From the NCBI GenBank assembly GCA_032128415.1, contig JAQBGW010000165.1, positions 6,937 through 70,936 on the forward strand: a stretch of 64,000 nucleotides of DNA, written 5' to 3'. A program made the translations under genes and the position numbers. Numbering within the stretch: position 1 is the first letter of the stretch; each line of letters begins with the position of its first letter. The notes below the pieces were generated by a model. It did not search any database, had not been told where the DNA came from, and worked only from the letters and a program-made list of their open reading frames with translations. Below, piece after piece: positions 7,856 to 15,816 of this stretch. The stretch is from Ga0077527 sp032128415. GTDB taxonomy: Bacteria > Pseudomonadota > Gammaproteobacteria > Burkholderiales > SG8-41.

Positions 7856-9508
7856 CTAATGTGTCGCAGCCGGCCCGCCGGCAGTGACCGTCGGCGCGGC
7901 CAGTCGCTGAATCATGACATTGACGCAGGCCGGTTTGCCGCTGGCCATCGCGCGCTGGATGGCCGGGCGTAATTCTCCGGCACAGGTCACCAGTTCGCCG
8001 TGACCGCCGAGTGCCGCCACCGCCAGGTCGTAACGCGTAGCCAGCAATTCGCAACCAAGTGCGCGCGCCTTGCCATAAGTCCGCAACTGAATCTGATGTT
8101 CGGCGTTCCAGCAGGCATCATTGCCGACAACAATGACAAAAGGCAGCTTCTCCCGCACCGCCGTATCGAACTCCATCAGGTGATATCCAAAACCGCCGTC
8201 ACCCATCATGACAATCACCGGCGCCTGCGTACGCGCCATGCGCGCGGCCAATGCAAACGGCACGCCGCTACCGATGGAACCACCGGGGCCGTTGATGATA
8301 CGCGTGGGTGCCGACACACAGGCCTGCCCCCACTGGGCAAACTCGCCGCCGTCGACAATGAATACCGCATCGGGCGACGCATTCAGCACTTCCTGTACCG
8401 CGCGACTCACTTCGACCGGGTGTGGTGGACCGGCATCGCCGGTATTGATATCGCGCCAGTCCGCGGGCCGGAATGTCATTGCATCGACAACTTCCTTGAA
8501 CCAGGCATCGCCGGACTTGCGCTGACCCGCCTTGATCAATGCACTCACCGCAGCGACCGTATCCGCCTGCACCGACATCACCACGCGTGCTGCGCCCAGA
8601 TTGGCGGTCGCCCGTTGCAGCACTTCGACGTCGGGATCGATAACCGCAAAACGGCAATCCGCGGCAATCGCCGTTATCTGCCCGAAATGCAGTGAAAAAT
8701 CAGGGCGCTTGCCGATCAGCACCACCAGATCCGCACGCGCCAGCACGCCGGCAAAAGCACCGATGCTGGCATCCTTGGTGCCGCGCGGACTCTCCATGCA
8801 TACAGCCGGCACACCAGTGGCGGCAGCGAGTTGCCTGACCTTTGCCGACACCGGCGCGTGCGACATCACCGGACCGAGCACAATCAGCGGTCGCACTGCG
8901 GATTTCAATAATGTCTGCAGCGCGGTAACGGATTTTGGATCCAGCGGATTTTCCACGGCGGCGAAATCAGCGGGCCGCGCCAGCCGATCAGCACCGTCGG
9001 TGACTTTCGCTTCCAGCACATCGAAGGGCAGGCTCAGATGTACGGGTCCGGGACGTCCGGAGCACGCAATGCGGCAGGCTTTGGCAATATCTGCGCCGAG
9101 TGACTCGGCGCTCGCCGCCGTCCACGAGGCCTTGACCACCGGCGCCGCAAGGTCAGCCTGGCGCATTTCCTGGAACGATCCGCGCCCCAACTCATTGAGT
9201 GGTGCATGTCCGGACAGCAGCACCATGGGGGAATCCGAGGCGAGCGCCGTGTATAGCGCACCAACGCCGTTGGCATGTCCGGGGCCGCCGGTGAGCAGTG
9301 CGATGCCGGGTTCGCCGGTCAGCCGCCCCCAGGCATCGGCCATATGCACCGCCGCACCTTCATAGCGCACGTGGGTAATGGCAAGTTTGGCTTCGATGGC
9401 GGCGTCATAGACCGGCATGATGTGATTGCCGGACAGCGAAAAAATTCGACGCAGCCCGGCTTGCGCCAGTGAGCGCGCAAGGATATCGGCGCCGCGGAGT
9501 GTGCTCAT
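7856..9508 (-). CDS. thiamine-diphosphate-dependent enzyme, acetolactate synthase/decarboxylase-like
   Basis: The 550-residue product has the three-domain ThDP layout. The N-terminal PYR domain has the catalytic Glu50 (HVRYEGAAVHMADAWGR). A central TPP_enzyme_M domain follows. The C-terminal PP domain has the Mg/ThDP motif GDGGFG ... about 25 residues ... GNDACWN near the end. The family includes acetolactate synthase, oxalyl-CoA decarboxylase, benzoylformate decarboxylase, sulfopyruvate decarboxylase and Xsc, and I cannot assign the reaction. It sits between the SuyB-like and Fe-S genes, so its substrate may be the 2-oxo acid released by the lyase. No FAD-specific or CoA-specific feature was recognised. 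Confidence 0.8.
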   Translation of the reverse strand: MSTLRGADILARSLAQAGLRRIFSLSGNHIMPVYDAAIEAKLAITHVRYEGAAVHMADAWGRLTGEPGIALLTGGPGHANGVGALYTALASDSPMVLLSGHAPLNELGRGSFQEMRQADLAAPVVKASWTAASAESLGADIAKACRIACSGRPGPVHLSLPFDVLEAKVTDGADRLARPADFAAVENPLDPKSVTALQTLLKSAVRPLIVLGPVMSHAPVSAKVRQLAAATGVPAVCMESPRGTKDASIGAFAGVLARADLVVLIGKRPDFSLHFGQITAIAADCRFAVIDPDVEVLQRATANLGAARVVMSVQADTVAAVSALIKAGQRKSGDAWFKEVVDAMTFRPADWRDINTGDAGPPHPVEVSRAVQEVLNASPDAVFIVDGGEFAQWGQACVSAPTRIINGPGGSIGSGVPFALAARMARTQAPVIVMMGDGGFGYHLMEFDTAVREKLPFVIVVGNDACWNAEHQIQLRTYGKARALGCELLATRYDLAVAALGGHGELVTCAGELRPAIQRAMASGKPACVNVMIQRLAAPTVTAGGPAATH

Positions 9509-9624
9509 CGGTGGGCGTTGCTATTTCACAAAATACTTCAAAAAATCAGAAATCACGGAATCCTGCGGACGGCCGCTGCGCAAAATATGGCGCCACGGCC
9601 GCGGGCAGACTGTCTGCGATCGGC

Positions 9625-10794
9625 TTACGCGCTTTCGTACAGGCGCGTCATCACAAATTCATTGTGGCCCAGCGCCTCGGCAGCGGTCAGACGGCCGTTG
9701 CAGGTGCGCAGCATCACTTCGACCAATTCATCGCCGGTCTGGTCGAGATTCTTCTCCCGCTGCAGCAAGCCGGAGCAATCGTAATCGACATGCTCCGACA
9801 TCGTGCGCACGGTGCGCGGATTGGCCGTGAGCTTGATCACCGGAATAATCGGATTGCCGATGACGTTGCCCTGGCCGGTCGGAAACAGATGCACCACATA
9901 ACCGGAGGCCGCACACAGCGTGACCATTTCCGCCGCAGCCGAGGATGAATCCATAAACCACAGTCCCGGCTTGGTTGGCTCTTCGGCCTTGTCGAGCACA
10001 CCGATAACTTTGCACTTTTTGCCGATTTTCGCGATGTTGCCCAGCGCTTTTTCCTCGATCGTGGTCAGGCCGCCGGCGATATTGCCCTTGGTCGGCTGCG
10101 AATCGGACAGGTCGCTGGTCTTGTGGCGTTCGATGATTGCCTGGTAGCGGTCGAACATTTTCATGAACTGCTCCCGCACTTCAGGCGTCGCGCAGCGGTC
10201 GGCCACGATATTCTCGCCGCCGGTAATCTCAGTGGTCTCGCCGAAGCACATGGTGACCCCAAGCGGCTCGAGTTTGTCGAATGCGCTGCCGACGGTGGGA
10301 TTGGAGCCGCAGCCGGAAGTGGTGTCAGATTCGCCGCACTTGGTCGAAACCCACAGGTCGCTGATCGGACATTGCTCGCGCTGCAGCTCGGAGGCCCACT
10401 GCACGTATTCCTTGGCGACTTTGGAGGCGCGCAGGATGGTGTCATGGTCACCGTGCATCTCGATACCGAAGCCGGTGACCGGCTTGCCGGTCTTGGCAAT
10501 ACCATCGACAACTTTCTTGGCCCATCCTTCTTCGATGCAGATCACCACCACGGCGGCGACATTCGGATTGGCACCCGCGCCGATCAGCGTACGGAAATGC
10601 AGATCCAGGTCGGCGCCAAACTGCAGCCGGCCATAGGGATGCGGAATCGCGATTGCGCCTTTGACGTTGTTGGCAACCGCTTCGGCAGCGGCGTTCGACA
10701 GATCGTCGACCGGCAAAATGACGACATGGTTGCGGACGCCGACGCGGCCATTCTCGCGGCGATAGCCGGAGAAAGTGGTTTTACTGTTGATCAT
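9625..10794 (-). CDS. suyB: UxaA-superfamily lyase large subunit, resembling (2R)-sulfolactate sulfo-lyase subunit beta
   Basis: The 389-residue product starts 'TFSGYRRENGRVGVRNHV', has 'STKCGESDTTSGCGSNPTVG' in the middle, and ends 'ALGHNEFVMTRLYESA'. This is the large domain of the UxaA/GarD superfamily (altronate and galactarate dehydratases, SuyB). The split into a 93- and a 389-residue subunit and the general wording of the sequence fit SuyAB as I recall them. SuyAB removes sulfite from 3-sulfolactate to give pyruvate. Altronate dehydratases are usually one fused chain or differ more. It starts 69 bp after the SuyA-like gene and has a GAGG box. A sugar-acid dehydratase remains possible. 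Confidence 0.72.
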   Translation of the reverse strand: MINSKTTFSGYRRENGRVGVRNHVVILPVDDLSNAAAEAVANNVKGAIAIPHPYGRLQFGADLDLHFRTLIGAGANPNVAAVVVICIEEGWAKKVVDGIAKTGKPVTGFGIEMHGDHDTILRASKVAKEYVQWASELQREQCPISDLWVSTKCGESDTTSGCGSNPTVGSAFDKLEPLGVTMCFGETTEITGGENIVADRCATPEVREQFMKMFDRYQAIIERHKTSDLSDSQPTKGNIAGGLTTIEEKALGNIAKIGKKCKVIGVLDKAEEPTKPGLWFMDSSSAAAEMVTLCAASGYVVHLFPTGQGNVIGNPIIPVIKLTANPRTVRTMSEHVDYDCSGLLQREKNLDQTGDELVEVMLRTCNGRLTAAEALGHNEFVMTRLYESA

Positions 10795-10863
10795 TTTTAA
10801 CCTCGTTAATTGTGTACGGGGAAGCGGATGAACGGGAGGATGCAGTTCGGAAACAACTGTGAC

Positions 10864-11145
10864 CTACCAGCGCTTGGTCTTGATATTGTGGACATGAGCG
10901 TGCTCGCCCACTTTGATGTCGGCTACCGCCTTGCCGATATCGAAACCGTATTTGATGATGGTGTCGCCCTTCTTGATTTCACGGAGCGCCGCCTTGTGGC
11001 CGATGGGAATGTCGTTGAGGGCCTTGACCTTGATCGTGGAGTCGTCTTCCATCACCCAGCCGACCATTTCCTGTCCGGATTTGATGCCTTCGATGACAGC
11101 TACGCCGACCGTGTCTTTTTTGTCGTGTACCAACAGGTGAATCAT
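10864..11145 (-). CDS. suyA: SAF-domain small subunit, resembling (2R)-sulfolactate sulfo-lyase subunit alpha
   Basis: The 93-residue product is an SAF domain with 'KALNDIPIGHKAALREIKKG', 'IKYGFDIGKAVADIKVGE' and the C-terminal 'HAHVHNIKTKRW'. This is the N-terminal half of UxaA-type lyases made as a separate chain, as in SuyA. The start has an AGGAGG box four bases upstream. It is the first gene of the minus-strand run and faces the GntR regulator gene. It should work only as a complex with the 389-residue subunit encoded next. Confidence 0.75.
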   Translation of the reverse strand: MIHLLVHDKKDTVGVAVIEGIKSGQEMVGWVMEDDSTIKVKALNDIPIGHKAALREIKKGDTIIKYGFDIGKAVADIKVGEHAHVHNIKTKRW

Positions 11146-11214
11146 TTTGCCTCCTGGATGAATACCGCAACTGTGAATATAAGAGATGCAAAAACCAGCA
11201 CTGCAGAGCCGGTG

Positions 11215-11244
11215 ATGCTAACCCCGGCACTTCCGACAAGTCAA
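11215..11244 (-). promoter_or_regulatory. candidate sigma70-type promoter of the suyA-like operon
   Basis: On the minus strand a TTGACT (-35, 11244-11239) is followed after 18 bp by TAGCAT (-10, 11220-11215). It lies in the 103-bp gap between the divergent GntR gene and suyA-like gene, 70 bp before the suyA-like start. The -10 is only a partial match, so this is a candidate judged by eye. Confidence 0.35.
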
Positions 11245-11261
11245 CTATATGACCTATATGA
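11245..11261. promoter_or_regulatory. tandem CTATATGA repeats, possible regulator site
   Basis: Two identical 8-mers CTATATGA start at 11245 and 11254, nine bases apart. They abut the candidate -35 box of the minus-strand operon and cover the first in-frame ATG codons of the GntR gene. Their position suits an operator for that regulator, but GntR-family sites are more often inverted repeats, so the role is inferred from position only. Confidence 0.35.
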
Positions 11262-12070
11262 ATCAGCCCCGGCGTGCTAGACTGCCGCACACCATGATAG
11301 CCGCTCCCCATCCCGTTGCTGACAACCTGGCCGGAAACAATCTGACCTCTGCTCCGCTCTACCGCGAGGTGCATTGGCGCATCACGCGGGCACTCGCTGA
11401 GGGCAAATGGAAACCGGGCGAAGCCATCCCCAGTGAATCGCGGTTAGCGGCGGATTTCAGCGTATCGATCGGCACCATCCGCCGCGCCATCGACGAGCTG
11501 GTCGCCGGACGCATCCTCGTACGCCAGCAGGGCCGCGGCACCTTCGTTGCCACACATACCGAAGACCGCACGCTGTTCTACTTTTTTCATATTGTCGGCA
11601 AGGATGGCGGTCGCGTGTTTCCGGTTTCTGAACTGCTGTCGTTCCGCAGAGAACGCGCCGATGCCGGCGACGAAGCCCAATTGAGCGTGGCGCGCGGCAG
11701 TCGGGTGGCGCGGGTACGCAATCTGCTCAAACTCGCCGACAAGCCGGTGGTGCTCGACGACATCACCGTTTCGACCGAGCGCTTCAAGCGCATCGACGAA
11801 GACACTTTCCGCAACCGTGAAGGTACGATTTACGGGCTTTATCAGGCGCGCTACGGCGTCAACGTGGTGCGTATCAACGAACGATTGTCGGCAGCACATC
11901 CGCCTGCGGATATCGCCGCAATACTCGGCATGCGTGCCAATCAGCCGGCACTGCATATTCGCCGCATCGCCTACACCTATAACGATTCACCGGTGGAACA
12001 CCGGTTGAGCTGGATCAACTCAGCCGATCACGAGTATCTCAGTGATCTGTGGAAAACCGCAGCGCAATAA
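11249..12070 (+). CDS. GntR-family (HutC-like, UTRA domain) transcriptional regulator
   Basis: The 273-residue ORF has a winged-helix GntR domain at about residues 36-105 ('LYREVHWRITRALAEGKWKPGEAIPSE', 'SIGTIRRAIDELVAGRILVRQQGRGTFV'). A UTRA ligand-binding domain follows and ends in 'SWINSADHEYLSD'. No start has a good ribosome-binding site. ATG codons at 11249 and 11258 lie in the repeat pair, and ATG 11294 (258 residues) is a credible alternative. It is divergent from the SuyA-to-Bug gene run and probably represses it until the pathway substrate or an intermediate binds. It ends 39 bp from the convergent TPR gene. Confidence 0.87.
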   Translation: MTYMNQPRRARLPHTMIAAPHPVADNLAGNNLTSAPLYREVHWRITRALAEGKWKPGEAIPSESRLAADFSVSIGTIRRAIDELVAGRILVRQQGRGTFVATHTEDRTLFYFFHIVGKDGGRVFPVSELLSFRRERADAGDEAQLSVARGSRVARVRNLLKLADKPVVLDDITVSTERFKRIDEDTFRNREGTIYGLYQARYGVNVVRINERLSAAHPPADIAAILGMRANQPALHIRRIAYTYNDSPVEHRLSWINSADHEYLSDLWKTAAQ

Positions 12071-12109
12071 ACGCCGCCCGACTGCGCTGCCAGGGTCTGC
12101 TGACGAAAT

Positions 12110-13882
12110 CTAACGACCGAGTTCGCGGCGCGCAATGGCAATCTGCGCCGGATCCTTTGCATACTGCAGCAACCACTCGAACTGCACCCGCGCATCGGCA
12201 CGCAGCCCGGCGCGCGCGAGTGCCAGCCCGGCGCGCAGCCGCGCATCGGCTGCAGCGGCATCAGGCGTCGCGGCGCGCAGTGCCGAGCGCAGATGAAAAT
12301 CCGCCGCGAGCAGCGACTCGTTGCGCGCCTCGTGCAAGCGGCCCATGCCGGACAGCACTGCCCGTGCCAGCAATGGTTCGGCGTGCGGCAATACGCGTTC
12401 CAGCAACAGGCGTGCGCTGTCATGCTGGCCGTAATCGGCGTACTGCTGTGCGAGTACAGTCCAGGCCTGCGCCTGAATGCTGGTCATCGGTAATTTGTCA
12501 GCGCTCAGCCGACGGGCAATATCGTTGGCCATGTCAGCGCGGTCGGCGCGCAATGCCAGTGCCGCAAGGCGCATGCTCCATTCATCCACGGTGACGCCCG
12601 CGGGTACGGGTAGACCGCGCCAGTAATCCAGCGCCCGCGCCAGCTCCCCGGCCGCTACAGCGAGTTCACCCAGCGCATACCGTGCAGTCTCCCCGGGCGG
12701 CGCCAATCCAGCGGGCGCCGCGACTACCAGTCGCAGCCCTGCGCGCGGCAGTCGTGCGGCGGAAAATCCTGCAACGAGTTGCGCCAGCGCGCCTTCGCGT
12801 ATCGGAGCTGCTCGCGCGCTGCGCGCGAGGTAGGCAAAATAGGCGCGCGCAAGCACCGGTTCCGCTACTCGCCGGCGCTGCGCAAATTCAAACCAGTCGG
12901 AGTCATCGCCGGCAAGCAGATGATGCGTATTGGCGGATTCGCGCGCGAGGGTGTCGTAAGCGTCCCACACTTGCGTAGCCGTTACTGTTAGTGCCTGCGG
13001 TGCTGACGCGTCGAGCAAATGTTCCAGCGCTTCGATGCCGAGCACCGCAGACGGTTGACGCTGAGCCGCATCGAAAATTACGCGCCACCAACCTGTATCC
13101 GCAGCGCGGGATAGCGCAGCACGGGCCTGCACCACGGCTTCTTGCGGTTTGATCAGACCCGTAAGCAGGCGCAGGCGGAGCTTCACCGGGTGGCCGTCTT
13201 CCAGCAGTCCCAGCCAATCCACAGCTTCCTTGACGCGATCCAGATCCAGCAAGGTATCGACAAATTCCTCCACAATCGCGGCAGTCAGCGGCTGGTAGTC
13301 CTGCTGGAAACGCAGCATGCTGCCGTAGGCCTCAAGTGAGCGGGATTCGCGGGCATAGCTGCGGATGACCAGCAGCCGCAGATCGCGGATCTGGGCGCCC
13401 CGAAGGAAGTCCCCTTGGGGGACGCCCCGAAGGAAGTCCTCTTGTGGGGCGGAACTGACGCCCGGCGCCCACAGCGCCCGGGCAGCATATTCCCGCGCTG
13501 CGGCACCTTGCCCCATGGCCAGAGCCGACTGCGCGGCGAGCGCGTGCAGGTCAGTGCGCGCATCCGCCGGCAAATTCACCGGAAACACGGCAGCGCGTCT
13601 CAGCACTTCATCGTGGCGGTTGCTGCGGGCGAGCAGCTGCAGGCGCAGCCGCTCCCACTCCACCCAGGGCGCCCCGGAGGAAGTCCCCTTGGGGGGCGCC
13701 CCGGCAGTATCGCCGGGCTGCAGCTCATCCATGCGGTGCAGTGCAAGTTGCGTAGCACCCGCATGCATCAGCGCGCGGATTGCATCCAGACCATCGGGTG
13801 CGTCCGCTGCCATAGTTGCAGACGTTGCGTGCATGCTCAGGCATGCCAGCATCCCGATGCGGATGTATTGCAAGCTGGTCAT
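12110..13882 (-). CDS. periplasmic TPR-like protein of unknown function
   Basis: The ATG at 13882 gives a signal peptide (MTSLQYIRIGMLACLSMHATSATMAA) and a 590-residue product. The longer ORF to 13960 adds a His/Arg-rich lead and is unlikely. The remainder is Ala/Leu/Arg-rich helical sequence with TPR-like units, clearest in the second half ('ALRADRADMANDIARRL', 'YADYGQHDSARLLLERVLPH', 'LRAGLALARAGLRADARVQFEWLLQYA'). It probably scaffolds other envelope proteins. Copies of a 27-bp palindromic DNA element lie inside the coding frame (13396-13449 and 13670-13696). I do not recognise a named family. Confidence 0.7.
   Translation of the reverse strand: MTSLQYIRIGMLACLSMHATSATMAADAPDGLDAIRALMHAGATQLALHRMDELQPGDTAGAPPKGTSSGAPWVEWERLRLQLLARSNRHDEVLRRAAVFPVNLPADARTDLHALAAQSALAMGQGAAAREYAARALWAPGVSSAPQEDFLRGVPQGDFLRGAQIRDLRLLVIRSYARESRSLEAYGSMLRFQQDYQPLTAAIVEEFVDTLLDLDRVKEAVDWLGLLEDGHPVKLRLRLLTGLIKPQEAVVQARAALSRAADTGWWRVIFDAAQRQPSAVLGIEALEHLLDASAPQALTVTATQVWDAYDTLARESANTHHLLAGDDSDWFEFAQRRRVAEPVLARAYFAYLARSARAAPIREGALAQLVAGFSAARLPRAGLRLVVAAPAGLAPPGETARYALGELAVAAGELARALDYWRGLPVPAGVTVDEWSMRLAALALRADRADMANDIARRLSADKLPMTSIQAQAWTVLAQQYADYGQHDSARLLLERVLPHAEPLLARAVLSGMGRLHEARNESLLAADFHLRSALRAATPDAAAADARLRAGLALARAGLRADARVQFEWLLQYAKDPAQIAIARRELGR
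13396..13449. repeat. two tandem copies of a 27-bp palindromic element inside the TPR gene
   Basis: Units 13396-13422 and 13423-13449 both start CGCCCCGAAGGAAGTCC and differ at only a few bases near the end. The unit can fold as CGCCCC ... GGGGCG with an inner AAGG/CCTT pair. In the host gene (minus strand) they read in frame as PQEDFLRGV-PQGDFLRGA. The 27-bp length keeps the frame open. Confidence 0.85.
13670..13696. repeat. third copy of the 27-bp palindromic element, read in another frame
   Basis: The unit starts CGCCCCGGAGGAAGTCCCC, with one G in place of A relative to the tandem pair, and keeps the same terminal GGGG arm. Here the minus-strand gene reads it as APPKGTSSGAP, which is a different frame from the other copies. 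The conserved thing is therefore the DNA, not a protein motif. Confidence 0.85.
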
Positions 13883-13961
13883 GTGGTTATTGTAGCGGTG
13901 CCGCGTGTGCCGCGTGTGCTGCGGTGGTTGTGGGCACCCGGTCGAAAAAAGAGATCGCAAT

Positions 13962-13988
13962 AAAAAAGGCGGCCGTAGCCGCCTTTTT
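13962..13988 (-). terminator. Rho-independent terminator of the rpsP-rimM-trmD-rplS operon
   Basis: GGCGGC and GCCGCC form a stem around CGTA, with A6 on one side and T5 on the other. Read on the minus strand it ends in TTTTTT, 29 bp after the rplS stop. The flanking A and T tracts would also let it work on the plus strand. Confidence 0.8.
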
Positions 13989-14016
13989 GATATTCACGGA
14001 GTGAATTTCTGCAGAA

Positions 14017-14424
14017 CTATTCCGCCGCCGGCGCCGGCGCCTCTTCCAGTATGGCTTCAACAGGAACTCTGCTCGTCAGTTTCTCCTTAATGCGCGCCGC
14101 TTTGCCCGACAGCCCGCGCAGGTAATAGAGCTTCGCGCGACCGACGTCACCGCGACGCTTGATCTCGATGGTGGCAATCCCCGGGGAATAGGTCTGGAAC
14201 GTCCGCTCGACGCCCTCGCCGGAAGATATCTTACGCACGATGAACGATGAATTGATGCCGCGATTGCGCTTGGCGATCACCACCCCTTCATACGCCTGCA
14301 CACGCTTGCGCTCGCCCTCGACCACGTTGACGCTGACGATAACTGTGTCGCCCGTGGTGAATGCCGGAATCTTGCGGCCCAGACGCTTGATTTCTTCCTG
14401 CTCCAGCTTCTGAATCATGTTCAT
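14017..14424 (-). CDS. rplS: 50S ribosomal protein bL19
   Basis: The product is the 135-residue L19 protein at the 30S-50S interface. It begins MNMIQKLEQEEIKRLGRKIPAF and contains the L19 signature 'KRRGDVGRAKLYYLRGLSGKAARI'. The ATG at 14424 is chosen over 14430 because the GAAGGAG box then sits 7 bases away rather than 1. It is the last gene of the conserved rpsP-rimM-trmD-rplS operon and is followed by a strong terminator. The C-terminal tail is Ala/Pro/Glu-rich, which is common. Confidence 0.97.
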   Translation of the reverse strand: MNMIQKLEQEEIKRLGRKIPAFTTGDTVIVSVNVVEGERKRVQAYEGVVIAKRNRGINSSFIVRKISSGEGVERTFQTYSPGIATIEIKRRGDVGRAKLYYLRGLSGKAARIKEKLTSRVPVEAILEEAPAPAAE

Positions 14425-14473
14425 GCTCATACTCCTTCAAAACTTGGTGCGTACGCCGTCATGGCGTCCGCGG

Positions 14474-15256
14474 TTAATCTGTCTTCTCGACCTGCTTCAT
14501 ATTTCCGGTCAGTTCCTGCCGGTATTCCTCCAACAACCCACGTTCCTCCGTACTGAGCGCCCGCCGTTCCAGCAGATCCGGCCGGCGCTGCCACGTACGT
14601 CCCAACGCCTGCTTCAATCGCCAGCGTCCAATCTCGGCATGATTGCCCGACAACAACACCGCCGGCACCGCCACATCCGCATACACCTCCGGGCGTGTGT
14701 AATGCGGGCAATCGAGCAATCCATCCACAAATGAATCCTGGTTCGCCGACTCGGCATCGCCGAGTGCTCCCGGCAACTGCCGCACCACGCAATCCATCAA
14801 CACCATCGCCGCCAGTTCGCCACCGCTCAACACATAGTCGCCGATGGAAATTTCCTCGATCGGCAGCTGCCCGACGACCCGTTCATCCACCCCTTCGTAA
14901 CGCCCGGCGAGCAGCACTATGCCCGGCACCCGCGCCAGTTCCACCACTGCGGTGTGATCCAGCATCCGTCCCTGCGGCGTCAAATGCACCAGCCGCGGTT
15001 GCGATACACCCGCACTGATCTGCCGTTGGCGCGCCGCCTGCAACGCTTTACCCAGCGGCTCCGCCATCATCACCATCCCGGGACCGCCGCCGTACGGCCG
15101 GTCATCCACGGTGCGGTGCGCATTCGTCGCAAAATCGCGCGGATTCCACGCCACAAACTGATACAGCCCGCGCTCCCGCGCCCGGCCGGTGATTCCCAAT
15201 TCCGTCACCCCATCGAACATCGCGGGAAACAGCGTGACAACATCAAACTGCAGCAT
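14474..15256 (-). CDS. trmD: tRNA (guanine-N1)-methyltransferase
   Basis: The ATG at 15256 overlaps the rimM stop as TGATG and gives the standard start MLQFDVVTLFPAMF; an upstream in-frame codon at 15274 lies inside rimM. The 260-residue SPOUT enzyme methylates G37 of tRNAs with SAM. The knot motifs 'RPYGGGPGMVMM', 'LLAGRYEGVDERV' and 'SIGDYVLSGGELAAMV' are intact. It is the third gene of the rpsP operon. Confidence 0.97.
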   Translation of the reverse strand: MLQFDVVTLFPAMFDGVTELGITGRARERGLYQFVAWNPRDFATNAHRTVDDRPYGGGPGMVMMAEPLGKALQAARQRQISAGVSQPRLVHLTPQGRMLDHTAVVELARVPGIVLLAGRYEGVDERVVGQLPIEEISIGDYVLSGGELAAMVLMDCVVRQLPGALGDAESANQDSFVDGLLDCPHYTRPEVYADVAVPAVLLSGNHAEIGRWRLKQALGRTWQRRPDLLERRALSTEERGLLEEYRQELTGNMKQVEKTD

Positions 15257-15816
15257 CAGTAGTCCGCTTCCCAATCCACCACAATGACACCGCCGGCAAG
15301 ATCAACCTTGCGGATTACCGGGCCGATGAACGGCAACAGTCGTTCGTGCTCACCTGCCACCTTATCTGCCACTTTGTCTGCCACCTTGTCTGCCGCCTTA
15401 TCCTCCACCACCAACACATCATTGGCGCCGGTCTCGAAAACCCGGGATACCTTGCCCAACGTCACGCCCGCCGTATTGATCACTGCGAGACCGACCAGAT
15501 CAGACCAGTAATACTCGTTTTCGCCGACTTCCGGAAAAACATCACGGGACACTGCAACCCGCTGTCCCTGCAGCGCTGCCGCCTGCTCCCGGTCGGCAAT
15601 GCCTTCCAGCTTTGCCACCACCGTAGCGCCATGCTGCTTTGCAGACTCGACGACTCGTGGTTGCCAGTCGCCGTCCTTTCCCATTTGCCAGACCGCGTAC
15701 TGCAGTAGTCCTAGCGGTGTTTCGGTAAAGGGCTGTAGTTTGATCCAGCCCTTGACCCCGTAGGGGGCGACGACGCGCCCCATGACCACCAGCCGCTCAG
15801 GCGGCCTTTGGCTCAC
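15256..15816 (-). CDS. rimM: 16S rRNA processing protein RimM (GTG start)
   Basis: RimM binds ribosomal protein S19 and helps 30S head maturation. The 186-residue product has the N-terminal RimM barrel ('MGRVVAPYGVKGWIKLQPFTE') and a PRC barrel with 'NEYYWSDLVGLAV' and 'LLPFIGPVIRKVDL'. The start is GTG at 15816, 20 bp inside rpsP. ATG 15783 would remove only a short lead. Between two PRC-barrel strands is an unusual (DKVA)n insert from a 12-bp tandem repeat at 15355-15402. Confidence 0.95.
   Translation of the reverse strand: MSQRPPERLVVMGRVVAPYGVKGWIKLQPFTETPLGLLQYAVWQMGKDGDWQPRVVESAKQHGATVVAKLEGIADREQAAALQGQRVAVSRDVFPEVGENEYYWSDLVGLAVINTAGVTLGKVSRVFETGANDVLVVEDKAADKVADKVADKVAGEHERLLPFIGPVIRKVDLAGGVIVVDWEADY
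15355..15402. repeat. 4 x 12-bp tandem repeat inside rimM
   Basis: Four successive 12-bp units (TGCCACCTTATC-type) encode DKAA-DKVA-DKVA-DKVA on the minus strand. Units differ at one to three bases. Expansion or loss of a unit would keep the frame and change only a loop length. Confidence 0.9.
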
